From Amorphophallus konjac (Eukaryota > Streptophyta > Magnoliopsida > Alismatales > Araceae): a stretch of 64,000 bases of DNA. The stretch spans positions 84,890,559 to 84,954,558 of the forward strand of contig CM040117.1 of NCBI GenBank assembly GCA_022559845.1. Direction: 5' to 3'. The notes under the pieces were generated by a model. It saw nothing but the letters and a program-made list of their open reading frames with translations. It did not search any database and was not told the DNA's origin. Positions 24,515 to 34,770 of the stretch are shown piece after piece. Numbering within the stretch: the stretch's first letter is position 1; each line of letters begins with the position of its first letter. Position numbers and translations under genes: made by a program.

Positions 24515-24526
24515 GCTCTGATACCA
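24515..24526 (-). other. Sire-2 primer binding site
   Basis: The minus strand reads TGGTATCAGAGC, two bases inside the right LTR at 24529. Identical to the site in Sire-1 and in the chromodomain element; initiator tRNA-Met type. Confidence 0.85.
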
Positions 24527-24528
24527 AT

Positions 24529-25960
24529 TGATGGGACCGGTGCGATGGATTCAAAAGGGGGGGTGAATGAATCCCTCTATAAAACTATGCCCAATTAAAA
24601 CTAATAACAAACAGAGATGCGGAATTAAAACCCATAGGAGCCTTAATCAGCTTAGATGCACTCTTCGAAAGATGGAAGGAAGATCTGAGAGACTATACTT
24701 CTGATCTACTCCATATAGACTAAAGAGATGACTCAGTTCATCTAATCAACTAGACTATATCAAGATCGGAATCAAACGCACAGTGTGCAACCTTATCTAT
24801 TACTAGATATAAGATCAAACTATCATGAACGTTCCTAAGCATACATATAGCGGAGCAGAATAAACAATCAAACCACGATGAACAGAAGATTTTAAGGTGG
24901 TTTGAGTGAGGATCGTCATTGGATCACGTGGCAGCATCTTTGAGTGAGGATCGTCATTGGATCACGTGCCCTTCTTGAAGAACACGAGCTATTGACCTGT
25001 TACTTAAGTGTCTTTCAGTTATGTATAAAATATGCACAGACTTTATTCAATCACGAAGGATGTACACAAACATAGGGTATTATATGCACGAGTTCAGTAC
25101 TATCGCACTGGCATATGCATAGACTTATTTGCAGCACAAGTATAACGGATGCACTGACTATGCAGACTACAGACATTTCATGGACTAAGATGCATGAATC
25201 TCTTATGAACTGAATTGGTTACGAGGTGGGCACAGACTTGATTTAGCATGAGATTATGTATGCACGGGCTCAAGTTAAGAAAGCAGATATATGCACAGAC
25301 TTGTCGTGAATGCGGAGCTGTAAATTGTACTGACTATGTGTATGCGGTATGCATGAACTGCACTGACTTATTATGCAAGTATGAGATCGTACACAGACCT
25401 GAGAATGCGAGGTGGTAAGCGTGCACGGACCTTGGTGAGATGTGCACCGACTATGTACCAACTAGCATGAAAACGAGCACAACAATAAGAGTATGCACTG
25501 ACATAGTGCTAGCCCATAGCAAACATAGCATTGCACTAACCGTGAAGGCTCATGTGCATCGACTTAAGGTGTGTGTGAGACGCACACATGCACCGACTCA
25601 TGCACACATGCACCGACTCCAGGCCACCATGAGATGCAGAATAAGCAATGCACCGACCTAACACTTGCCATGACTGCGTGCACAAAGAGTGGAATGCATA
25701 GACCTTAATGCCTATGAACGGTGACATGCACCGAGGTTGTTGAGCAGCCGGACTGACAAAAATGCACTAGCCTTAGATAAAACATAAGTGCACTAACTTA
25801 ACTGACCTAAAGCAGCAATTGAATGCTCATCAGTTAGATCATCATCAAGGCATACAGATCAAGCACTCAATCATAGATTAATCATGCAATCTTATGTGGT
25901 GAGACTAATGTTGCTATCATCAAAACATCACAGCATCATCATGGTACAAGGGGCACAACA
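24529..25960 (-). repeat. Sire-2 5' LTR (1432 bp, internally deleted)
   Basis: Same ends as the 3' LTR but about 660 bp shorter. Sequence matching 17385-17758 is followed directly by sequence matching the stretch around 18445, so the TATA/pyrimidine-tract and minisatellite regions are gone. At the junction a 38-bp segment ending in CACGTG is duplicated (CACGTG at 24925 and 24963). If the deleted stretch held the promoter, this copy could not be transcribed normally. Confidence 0.9.
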
Positions 25961-25965
25961 TCCTT

Positions 25966-27120
25966 CCGGAGTAGAATGACTGTCAAACAACCCTAATAGC
26001 ATGGTTCATGAAATCATGTTTGAATTTAACACACTGAAATAAGCTAAGGCCATGACGAATCAAGATCAAGTGAAGACAATTAGCAAAATTCCTAATTTGT
26101 TTACTTCCTTAAGTTCCAGTTATCATGTGGGTTGCTAACTTATCATTAGCCACTAATTTACTAGGATAAGTCATGCTAAAATGAAAGTAAACAGTTCTTA
26201 TGTAGTTGGGCGGTTCTTTCAGAGCCGCTCTCATGTCTCGGCGGTCGCACGACAGGCCGTTCACACCCTCTCAGGTCCGAAGGCCTGCTGGGGATGAGCG
26301 GTCTGTAATGTGCCACCTGGGACGAAGAATGGTTTTGAACTGGCCGCTTAATAACAGGGCGGTTAGGGGTCTGCCGCGCATTCTGCAAAACATATCGGCG
26401 GTAAAAGCACATGAACGGTCGATAATCGGCCGCCTATCTACTTGGGCGGTCTATCGAGAGGCCGCGCAAGTCAGGGGCTTCTGCTACCTTCGCCTTGCCC
26501 GCCTCCGGTGAGACTGGCTAAGGTTTGCTAAAACAGTGTAATACGCAAAACATAGAGCATGGAATTTAGGGCTTTTACTATCAATAGAATGAGCATGAAA
26601 ATTTATACATGATAGCATGATCCATTTAATGTTTAGTGCCTGAAATCCCTACCTAAATCGAGGTATAACATGGTTAACCTAATTAACAACATGCTTGCAC
26701 TAAAGCTAGAAATTCTCGCAGGATACTACAAGAAATTTTGGGCTTTTTAGATTAATGGAAAGAGGACAGGACAACGCTTCTATCAATATATAATAGTTAG
26801 GGTTTGGCTTGCTATCACCTACCTTAATCGAAGGATGAAGGAAGAAGAGGGAAGCCGATCACGCTAGGTACACACCGCCGATGATCGTCGAAATCCTCCC
26901 TCGATCGGGCTCCTCTCCGGCCGCCACAACTTCTAAACGATTATAGGGTGGCTAAGGATCATTTTTATAGGTTCAATTGGGTCTGGGGAGTCCTAATCGC
27001 GAAGATAGAGTCCTTGCACCGTGGACGTGCGAGATTCGCGCGAGACCAAGTCAATCTGCCATTTCGCCGCCAAATACTCCTCCTAGGGTAAGGGTTTCAA
27101 AAATTAACCAGAGGGGAAAT
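25966..27120 (-). repeat. Tekay-A 5' LTR, segment 2
   Basis: Continues the LTR after Sire-2, matching about 9650-10800 of the left copy. It carries dyad array 1b (about 26206-26470) and the TATA box region near 26960. It ends with GAAAT at 27116-27120, the target duplication of the chromodomain element. Confidence 0.9.
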
Positions 27121-29111
27121 TGATGGGGGACGGGGACCGACACGGACTAAGACTCACAAGGACTCTAACTGAGGCAAGCAGTAGCACGCTCAAGGGTCGC
27201 CAAGTGGCTGACCACCGTGATATCCCACAGAGTGAAGGACGTCTCTCAACAGAAACTCCGACCTCGGCCGTCCCAAGGAGGGAAGCGCACGTGTCTAGGC
27301 GTAAAGTCGATTTCCAAAGACAAGGGGAGTCGCGTTCTAGCTCGATGCTCTAATGGTGCTAAGGGATGGGTGCTCTCACTCACGATCCGCGGTGATGGTA
27401 ACAAAGTAGCTAGGCGCCTACTCTCTCTCACGCGGCATAATCAAAAGCATACTAAAAGAGCAAGCACAAGAGAGGAGTCGGAACGCGTACCTCCACGCCT
27501 AGGCGTGGGGAAGGAACCCCGGCCGTGGGCCAACAACCCGATACACTGAAGACCAATAAAATACAACCCAATAACGGCCCACTCCTCGCAGGGAGGTAAC
27601 AGGCTACAAACAAAGCATTCGGGTTGCCGGGCACGGGTTGACGGGCCGCACTCGGTGACGGCACGATGCTGCAGAATCGGTATCGCGCGCGCCTGGACGA
27701 AGATGGGTCCCACGGACTGAGGCGACGTCCGAATGAGGTGCCGTCAGGGAGGACGTGTCACTGACTGCTGCAGGTACGCTCCGGTCAGAGGGGACGCGCT
27801 GGTTCCGCCGGTGGTGGCCGTGGGCGCTGCTGCAACTCAGGTCTGGTTCTGGGGTCGCAGAACAGCGCACGCCGACGGTAAAATCCGGAAAACGGCCTTC
27901 TGGTATCCGAACAGGTCCAGGCCGGTTGGAGGTGGAAGCTGACTGGTAGAAGTCGTCCTCGGTCAAACGGCGCGGGCAGATGACGCCGGTACTAGTCGCA
28001 GGAGCCGCTGGAAGTTGGTGTTGATTCGCTGGCCGGACTGTGCAGGCCCGCCGGCGCAAGCCCACTAGAACGACTGCCACGGACGGTGACGACGTCGAAA
28101 CGTGACGCCGTCGGCGGCGTCGGACAGAGGACCTGGAGATCTACGAACCCTGAAGAAACCAGGGTAAAAGGCGCAGCGTGGAGGCCTGGGGAAAATTCGC
28201 AAGAAGGGCCTCCCTGCTGGGCGAGCAGAGAAGGGGGTGCTGGCGCAGGTCGACGGAGAAAATCGGTACGGGCGGTGCCGACCTCCGATTGACGCGAAAC
28301 CAGCGCCAACGCGAAGCTGATCCGCCAACGTATCTCCAGAAAATAGGAGGGAGCCAAACTCGTCCAAGAGAGGGGGCGAGATCTGCTGCAAGTCGGTGTA
28401 GAAATCTGATCTTCCGCACACGAACCGTAGACGAAGAAGAAGAGGGTAAAGGGGAACCCCGGAGTCCACCGGGGGCTGAGGCGTCGCACCTCGCCGATCT
28501 CCCGTCGCAGGAGAAGAGAGAAAGAGAGAGGGGGGCGCAGCCACCTTCAAGCACAATCTTCAAAATTCATTTCATTAATTCTCACAAAAGGAAATTACAT
28601 GCCTTATATATCGGGGGAGGGGAATTAGGGTTTCACCCAGCCAAGGGAGGAGGGGTGCGACCAGGACCTTCCCCATTCAAGGGGGGGGGGGCGGCCAAGC
28701 CTCCTCCAATCAAGGAGGGATCAAGGGGAGGGGGGCGCCCAAAGAAGAAAGGTGAGGGAGGTGGAATGGGAAAGGGGTGTGCCCAAAAAGGAAAGAAGAG
28801 GAGGCAAGGTGGGGAAGGTGGCGCAGCCACCTTGGATGGGGAAGGGGGAATGCGCCCCAAACCCTAACCCTAATCCAAACACTATGGGCCAAGGCCAAGC
28901 CCAATAGTAAAAGAAAAAAAAGGACCCATTATCCCTACACATAGTCTGATAGCAATAAAACTAGATAACATGTCCACGCAGGGACTAATCCAAGGCCCAC
29001 ATGGCCTGAGCAAGCAGAGAAGATAGCTAGAAGATGCCGCCATCGCCGAGCCACAAGGAAGTAGCGGTGTGCCGGGTGCTCCGTCGAGGATAGCGCCGTG
29101 TGTCCTCACCA
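27121..29111 (-). repeat. Chromodomain element 3' LTR
   Basis: GC-rich LTR; plus-strand ends TGATGGGGGA and CCTCACCA. A minus-strand TATA box GATATATAAGG is at about 28603-28612. The region near 28625-28860 is very G-rich on the plus strand. The last 27 codons of the large ORF are encoded by the start of this LTR on the minus strand. A 229-codon plus-strand frame at 28178-28867 looks like a compositional shadow. Confidence 0.92.
28603..28612 (-). promoter_or_regulatory. TATA box of the chromodomain element LTR
   Basis: The minus strand reads GATATATAAG in an otherwise GC-rich LTR, the expected core promoter position between U3 and R. The identical site in the 5' LTR is at 33009-33018, and that copy would drive the element. 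Confidence 0.65.
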
Positions 29112-31348
29112 ATTCTCCCCGGGTGGGAAGAACTCGACCCCGTCGAGTAAGGGTCACGATCGCTGAGGTACCGCTCCAGCAGGTCCGGATCCATCCGCTC
29201 CAGCTCTCCGCGTGTAATCCAGGTGTTGTCCGACTCGGGGCGCCCTCTCCAACGCACTAGGAAGCGTTGGTAGGCTCCGCTCCTGGTAGTAGTCACCTGC
29301 TCATCCAGTATGCAATCTATATGCTCGCGTTTTTGTAGTGGGGCTGGAGGAGGTGGACTCTCAGTAGGTGTATCACTCACAACAGGAGGGTCAGGCCCAA
29401 ATAACTCGCTGGGTATCACCGCGGGATCCTGATAAGCTACCAGATCAGAGACATTGAATGTCGAACTGATCCCGTAGTCGTCTGGAAGCTCGATCTCATA
29501 CGCGTTCGACCCAATACGCCTCAACACTCTGAATGGTCCTGCACCGCGGTCTTGGAGTTTCTTTACGGCTCCCGAAGGAAACCGTTCCGGTCTAACCCGG
29601 ACCATGACGTACTCTCCCTCGCGGAACTCACGTGTGCGTCTGTGCGCGTCAGCTAACTCCTTGTAACGTGCGTTGCTGGCCTCAAGGTGGTGATGATGCA
29701 GACTCCGAACTAGCTGTGTTGACTCATACCTATGTGAATGCAGTGGTGGTCCTGGACATCCAAACATGGATCTAACATGCCTATGACGTCTACCTGACTT
29801 GACAACATGGGGAGGGCCTGGACAACCAAAGTAGAACCTAGCAGGCACATGTGTCCTATGACATATGGTAGACTCAGAAGGATGAATAATCCCAAGTTTA
29901 CTCATGACATCTCCCCTATATGACGATGGACATGGTGAAACATGGGGAAGAGACATGTGTCCCTGGCCTCCTAAGCTCGGGCATCTGGATGCCTGCACGG
30001 TGAGGTGTTGACTAGAAGGCCTAGGTGGTGTATGATAGTGGACCCCCTCGACAAGGTGGGGAAAATAATATGGGTCGAGAGGCTCACTAGGGAGGGGATC
30101 GAAAGGGTCAAAGAAATGATGACCCCTCCCGACAGGTCCCTTCACTATACTTGCCCATGTGCGACATTCGCCCAGGTGCAGATAATCACCTTCAGGCACT
30201 CTCATGTATGGGGCAAGAGGCTCATAAGGAAGGCAAGGAAGGCTAGGTTCCTCCCTCGGGACCGTGAAACCATAAGCGGGGACAAAATCAACCTCCACGG
30301 GTATGGGAAATAATAAAAGGACCTCGGATGTGATATGTCCTATGGTGTAGACCGAGGTAATAGACCCCAAAGCAGGGAGTGTAAAGCTATGACTATAGGG
30401 TTGGTCAGACCCTAAGGTCAACATATAAGTCAACTCCCATTGATAATCTAAACTCCTAAGGAAGTCCTTCACATTTTCAAGAAAGCAGAAGGACCGAAAA
30501 GTGGTGTGAAAGGAGTTAAGGGGTATTATTGGGAGGGCTGGTCCCATGGGTGTATAGCGAGGAATGGAGACATCTAGAAGTGGACCCTCCCTTAGCCAGC
30601 TAGCTAAAGACTCACCAATGACCAGTTCACCCTCGGAAGGTAAGAATGTCTCTATATGAGGGTCTAAGGGTGAAGCCTCTCTCTCGGGAGGGGAAACGGA
30701 GTCCTCTATGATGTGGAGGGGATCACTCCCTAACTCCTCAACCTCAGTTAGGTACTCCTCAATCAACTCCTGTTCAGCCTCGTAACTCACTGGAACAAAC
30801 CCAGGTGATGACATGGAGGTGGTCGGCGTAACGCCGTCATGGAAGACAAACTCACCGGGAAGGTGAGATGGGTGTAAGGTGCAGGTCCTCCTATCCAGGT
30901 CGATGGTCGCACTTCTTTCCTCCAACCAAGTTCGCCCTAAAATGATGCATGGACCAGCAAGTGTGCTGATCTTGCACCAAGCGCCATCGAAATATTTAAC
31001 GGGGCCAAACCACCGTTGAAACTCGATAAAAGCTAAACCATCACGGAGAACAATCTCCCCAGTCTTAGAGAGAGACTCAACAATATCCTGTGAGACACAA
31101 TTATATGAAACCTTACTGATGAAGTCGATCTCCGTATGCAACCCATTAGGTAGGATGGCCACGGACATGACAGGGCGCTGAAACGACTCGGTCATCGGTA
31201 TAGGGATCGGGTCTCCCGACGACTGAGTGGTAGGGCCGACACCCACGGGTCGTGCCATAAGAGCGTCGAATCGGGCCAACAGGGATGACCAATCTGACAC
31301 GTGGGCACGAGGAACCACCATGGGGCTGGCGGGGAGCTGGACATGCAA
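29027..31348 (-). CDS. 773-aa fusion: protease-like domain, unknown middle region, integrase C-terminus and chromodomain
   Basis: Uninterrupted frame from ATG at 31348, 163 bases downstream of the primer binding site, to a stop at 29027 inside the 3' LTR. Residues 60-160 resemble the retropepsin region of Ty3/gypsy pol (CIILGRTWLEERSATIDL matches the family pattern ILGMDWL...A.ID), but the catalytic Asp-Thr-Gly is absent: the aligned stretch is TEIDFISKVSYNCVS. Residues 170-550 are acidic and proline-rich with no domain I recognise; FGCPGPP occurs twice. Residues 555-640 match the integrase C-terminal region (ASNARYKELADAHRRT, EGEYVMVRVRPERFP, AGPFRVLRRIG). Residues 675-727 are a chromodomain (CILDEQVTTTRSGAYQRFLV, then WRGRPESDNTWI). 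Known chromodomains in chromoviruses guide integration by binding chromatin; what this truncated fusion does is unknown. The conserved open frame suggests selection or great youth. Confidence 0.8.
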   Translation of the reverse strand: MHVQLPASPMVVPRAHVSDWSSLLARFDALMARPVGVGPTTQSSGDPIPIPMTESFQRPVMSVAILPNGLHTEIDFISKVSYNCVSQDIVESLSKTGEIVLRDGLAFIEFQRWFGPVKYFDGAWCKISTLAGPCIILGRTWLEERSATIDLDRRTCTLHPSHLPGEFVFHDGVTPTTSMSSPGFVPVSYEAEQELIEEYLTEVEELGSDPLHIIEDSVSPPEREASPLDPHIETFLPSEGELVIGESLASWLREGPLLDVSIPRYTPMGPALPIIPLNSFHTTFRSFCFLENVKDFLRSLDYQWELTYMLTLGSDQPYSHSFTLPALGSITSVYTIGHITSEVLLLFPIPVEVDFVPAYGFTVPREEPSLPCLPYEPLAPYMRVPEGDYLHLGECRTWASIVKGPVGRGHHFFDPFDPLPSEPLDPYYFPHLVEGVHYHTPPRPSSQHLTVQASRCPSLGGQGHMSLPHVSPCPSSYRGDVMSKLGIIHPSESTICHRTHVPARFYFGCPGPPHVVKSGRRHRHVRSMFGCPGPPLHSHRYESTQLVRSLHHHHLEASNARYKELADAHRRTREFREGEYVMVRVRPERFPSGAVKKLQDRGAGPFRVLRRIGSNAYEIELPDDYGISSTFNVSDLVAYQDPAVIPSELFGPDPPVVSDTPTESPPPPAPLQKREHIDCILDEQVTTTRSGAYQRFLVRWRGRPESDNTWITRGELERMDPDLLERYLSDRDPYSTGSSSSHPGRIGEDTRRYPRRSTRHTATSLWLGDGGIF
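29112..29131 (-). other. Polypurine tract of the chromodomain element
   Basis: Next to the 3' LTR the minus strand reads CTTCCCACCCGGGGAGAAT, a G/A-rich stretch in the right place though not a pure purine run. It overlaps the coding sequence, being translated as part of the HPGRIG segment. Confidence 0.55.
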
Positions 31349-31510
31349 GACTCAACGAGACAAGGATAAAAACTCTAACTAGACACAAGCCTAAAATGAC
31401 AATGCAATGGTTGGTTACCTAGATGAACTAAGAGACTCAATGCACCCTAGACAACCTAAAGACTCAAAAGACCTAAGACCCCAATTTGTTAGAACAAACT
31501 GGTTCCCTAA

Positions 31511-31522
31511 GCTCTGATACCA
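31511..31522 (-). other. Primer binding site of the chromodomain element
   Basis: The minus strand reads TGGTATCAGAGC, four bases from the 5' LTR edge at 31527. Initiator tRNA-Met type. Confidence 0.85.
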
Positions 31523-31526
31523 AATT

Positions 31527-33517
31527 TGATGGGGGACGGGGACCGACACGGACTAAGACTCACAAGGACTCTAACTGAGGCAAGCAGTAGCACGCTCAAG
31601 GGTCGCCAAGTGGCTGACCACCGTGATATCCCACAGAGTGAAGGACGTCTCTCAACAGAAACTCCGACCTCGGCCGTCCCAAGGAGGGAAGCGCACGTGT
31701 CTAGGCGTAAAGTCGATTTCCAAAGACAAGGGGAGTCGCGTTCTAGCTCGATGCTCTAATGGTGCTAAGGGATGGGTGCTCTCACTCACGATCCGCGGTG
31801 ATGGTAACAAAGTAGCTAGGCGCCTACTCTCTCTCACGCGGCATAATCAAAAGCATACTAAAAGAGCAAGCACAAGAGAGGAGTCGGAACGCGTACCTCC
31901 ACGCCTAGGCGTGGGGAAGGAACCCCGGCCGTGGGCCAACAACCCGATACACTGAAGACCAATAAAATACAACCCAATAACGGCCCACTCCTCGCAGGGA
32001 GGTAACAGGCTACAAACAAAGCATTCGGGTTGCCGGGCACGGGTTGACGGGCCGCACTCGGTGACGGCACGATGCTGCAGAATCGGTATCGCGCGCGCCT
32101 GGACGAAGATGGGTCCCACGGACTGAGGCGACGTCCGAATGAGGTGCCGTCAGGGAGGACGTGTCACTGACTGCTGCAGGTACGCTCCGGTCAGAGGGGA
32201 CGCGCTGGTTCCGCCGGTGGTGGCCGTGGGCGCTGCTGCAACTCAGGTCTGGTTCTGGGGTCGCAGAACAGCGCACGCCGACGGTAAAATCCGGAAAACG
32301 GCCTTCTGGTATCCGAACAGGTCCAGGCCGGTTGGAGGTGGAAGCTGACTGGTAGAAGTCGTCCTCGGTCAAACGGCGCGGGCAGATGACGCCGGTACTA
32401 GTCGCAGGAGCCGCTGGAAGTTGGTGTTGATTCGCTGGCCGGACTGTGCAGGCCCGCCGGCGCAAGCCCACTAGAACGACTGCCACGGACGGTGACGACG
32501 TCGAAACGTGACGCCGTCGGCGGCGTCGGACAGAGGACCTGGAGATCTACGAACCCTGAAGAAACCAGGGTAAAAGGCGCAGCGTGGAGGCCTGGGGAAA
32601 ATTCGCAAGAAGGGCCTCCCTGCTGGGCGAGCAGAGAAGGGGGTGCTGGCGCAGGTCGACGGAGAAAATCGGTACGGGCGGTGCCGACCTCCGATTGACG
32701 CGAAACCAGCGCCAACGCGAAGCTGATCCGCCAACGTATCTCCAGAAAATAGGAGGGAGCCAAACTCGTCCAAGAGAGGGGGCGAGATCTGCTGCAAGTC
32801 GGTGTAGAAATCTGATCTTCCGCACACGAACCGTAGACGAAGAAGAAGAGGGTAAAGGGGAACCCCGGAGTCCACCGGGGGCTGAGGCGTCGCACCTCGC
32901 CGATCTCCCGTCGCAGGAGAAGAGAGAAAGAGAGAGGGGGGCGCAGCCACCTTCAAGCACAATCTTCAAAATTCATTTCATTAATTCTCACAAAAGGAAA
33001 TTACATGCCTTATATATCGGGGGAGGGGAATTAGGGTTTCACCCAGCCAAGGGAGGAGGGGTGCGACCAGGACCTTCCCCATTCAAGGGGGGGGGGGCGG
33101 CCAAGCCTCCTCCAATCAAGGAGGGATCAAGGGGAGGGGGGCGCCCAAAGAAGAAAGGTGAGGGAGGTGGAATGGGAAAGGGGTGTGCCCAAAAAGGAAA
33201 GAAGAGGAGGCAAGGTGGGGAAGGTGGCGCAGCCACCTTGGATGGGGAAGGGGGAATGCGCCCCAAACCCTAACCCTAATCCAAACACTATGGGCCAAGG
33301 CCAAGCCCAATAGTAAAAGAAAAAAAAGGACCCATTATCCCTACACATAGTCTGATAGCAATAAAACTAGATAACATGTCCACGCAGGGACTAATCCAAG
33401 GCCCACATGGCCTGAGCAAGCAGAGAAGATAGCTAGAAGATGCCGCCATCGCCGAGCCACAAGGAAGTAGCGGTGTGCCGGGTGCTCCGTCGAGGATAGC
33501 GCCGTGTGTCCTCACCA
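31527..33517 (-). repeat. Chromodomain element 5' LTR
   Basis: Copy of 27121-29111 at an offset of 4406 bp, with no difference seen by eye. It includes the TATA box at about 33009-33018. Confidence 0.92.
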
Positions 33518-33786
33518 GAAATGAAGAGTATTGGGCTCGAATTTCACGTTTTAAGGTCCAATTAGGCCAAGTGTGATTTTGGGCCTTAATCTGTTAATTC
33601 GACTTGTTTAAAAATTTTATTTGGGCTGGTCGTAGAAGACAATCTTGCTTAACGTTTCATCCTCTACAAGATTCTAATTTTTCCAGATTTTTACAAAATG
33701 GTAAAAATTTTACTTATCCTATTTCTTAAGGAATTTCTTATTAATTTCTCGAAATTTTTTATTCTTTAGTAAATCGGGGTGCTACA
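33518..33786 (-). repeat. Tekay-A 5' LTR, segment 3
   Basis: Last piece of the LTR, starting with the duplicated GAAAT and ending GGTGCTACA. Compared with 10800-10860 of the left LTR it lacks about 48 bp between GAAGAG and TATTGGGC. It ends at the outer CCCGT duplication at 33787-33791. Confidence 0.9.
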
Positions 33787-33791
33787 CCCGT

Positions 33792-34770
33792 TCTCTGACT
33801 ACATCCTGAAGGTAGAGATATCTCCCAGAATCTCCCTTCCGACCTTCAAGTCGTACGACGGCCAGGGAGACCCGACCGACCATTACGACAGCTTCGACAC
33901 CCTGATGACCTTACATGGGGCATCCGATGTGATCAAGTGCCGAGCGTTCGTGACCACTCTGGTTCAGGGCACCCAGGCTTGGTTCAGAGCCCTCGGCCCC
34001 GGCAGCATCCACAACTTCAAGCAATTCAGGCGAGTATTCAAAGAAAGCTTCTTCGGCAGTGGTCCACCCCGATCAGTGGCGGGATTATTGGCCCTCAAAC
34101 AGGAATAGGGGGAGAAGTTAAGGGCTTATATCAACTGATTTAAATTTGAAGCCCTGCGAATCCCCCGCCTGGATGTGGCCTCTGCCATCACCACCTTGAC
34201 CGGGGGTACCCGTGACGAGAACCTATGGCGCGAGCTAGTGCTTCATCCCCTACCTCCCTCACCGAGCTAGTGACCTTGGCTCTGCGCCATGCCGAGTGCG
34301 AAGAAGTACTTAGTGTCTGCCGAGGCACAACTAGCTCGGGTCGGGAGGGGGACAAGAATAAACCGTCCGAGCAAGGGACGAGACAAGGAAAGAGGTGGAA
34401 CCAGGACGGAGATCGAAAAGAGCCATCCTCGAAGTACGAGCGGTATACCCCACTTACCGCCCCCGTCTACGAGATCTATGAAGACATCAAAGGCTCGGGT
34501 CTCCTCTACCAACCCGAGCCCATGAAGACCAAGCATCGCAATCGCCGCAAGCACTGCCTGTTCCATAGCGACCACGGGCATCACACCAGCAATTGCCATC
34601 AACTTCAAGATGAGATCGAGCGCCTCATCCGCCAGGAACACCTATCTCGGTATGTGTCCGCGCAAAAGGAAGACCGAGGCACCGCTGAAGAGATTGATAA
34701 TGCCCCCCGCAGAGTCCACATCAACGTCATCGTGGGCGGGACGGCATCAGGCAGAGATAGCAGCTGAGGA
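33792..34770 (+). pseudogene. Tat-A gag, core and C-terminal part
   Basis: The core begins FSDYILKVEISPRISLPTFK and runs through YDGQGDPTDHYDSF, LHGASDVIKCRAF and AWFRALGPGSIHNFKQF, a typical Tat gag pattern. The C-terminal zinc-binding stretch is CLFHSDHGHHTSNC followed by LQDEIERLIRQEHL. Breaks: TAG at 34106-34108 after LALKQE, a second stop soon after (YIN-stop-FKF), a one-base insertion near 34230 that shifts the frame before SLTELVTLALRHAECEE, and a TGA at 34765-34767. Dead copy. Confidence 0.85.

Larger units (their letters stand above)
17385..25960 (-). mobile_element. Sire-2: gag-only Sirevirus-like element
   Basis: Complete insertion with TSD TCCTA (17380-17384) and TCCTT (25961-25965), one mismatch, in the Tekay-A LTR; the empty-site sequence GATCCTACCGGAG survives at about 9642-9654. 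LTRs are 17385-19474 and 24529-25960, the right one shortened by a deletion. The interior holds a long degenerate gag (24335 to 21723), then about 2.2 kb of non-coding DNA with many polypurine tracts, and no pol. Non-autonomous, with the same architecture as Sire-1 but diverged in sequence. Confidence 0.9.
27121..33517 (-). mobile_element. Young non-autonomous chromodomain LTR element (6397 bp)
   Basis: TSD GAAAT on both sides (27116-27120 and 33518-33522). Two 1991-bp LTRs (27121-29111 and 31527-33517) agree wherever I compared them; reading frames on both strands match at a constant offset of 4406 bp. Primer binding site 31511-31522, an intact 773-codon frame, and a polypurine tract at the 3' LTR. 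There is no room for gag or a complete pol. The insertion is the youngest event in the window because it lies in an LTR already diverged from its partner. It must rely on another element's machinery. Confidence 0.92.
8032..33786 (-). mobile_element. Tekay-A: chromodomain Ty3/gypsy element with two elements nested in its right LTR
   Basis: Full LTR element in minus orientation inserted in Tat-A gag with a perfect CCCGT target duplication. Left (3') LTR 8032-11115, polypurine tract, pol and gag pseudogenes 11190-15562, primer binding site 15759-15770, right (5') LTR 15777-33786. The right LTR is split by Sire-2 (17385-25960) and the chromodomain element (27121-33517); its three pieces total about 3.03 kb against 3.08 kb for the left LTR. 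On the element strand the LTR starts TGTAGCACCCC and ends GGGGCGTGACA, nearly the same as Tekay-B. The chromodomain-like end of pol places it in the Tekay/Del group of chromoviruses. Confidence 0.9.

Noticed and set aside
28178..28867. 229-codon plus-strand frame in the chromodomain element LTR (also 32584-33273)
   Set aside because: Open mainly because of purine-rich, GC-rich composition; no domain, no promoter in that direction, and antisense to the LTR.
28855..28880. Telomere-type CCCTAAA repeat
   Set aside because: Only about two imperfect copies (ACCCTAACCCTAATCC) in a GC-rich LTR, repeated exactly in the other LTR; too short for a telomeric tract.
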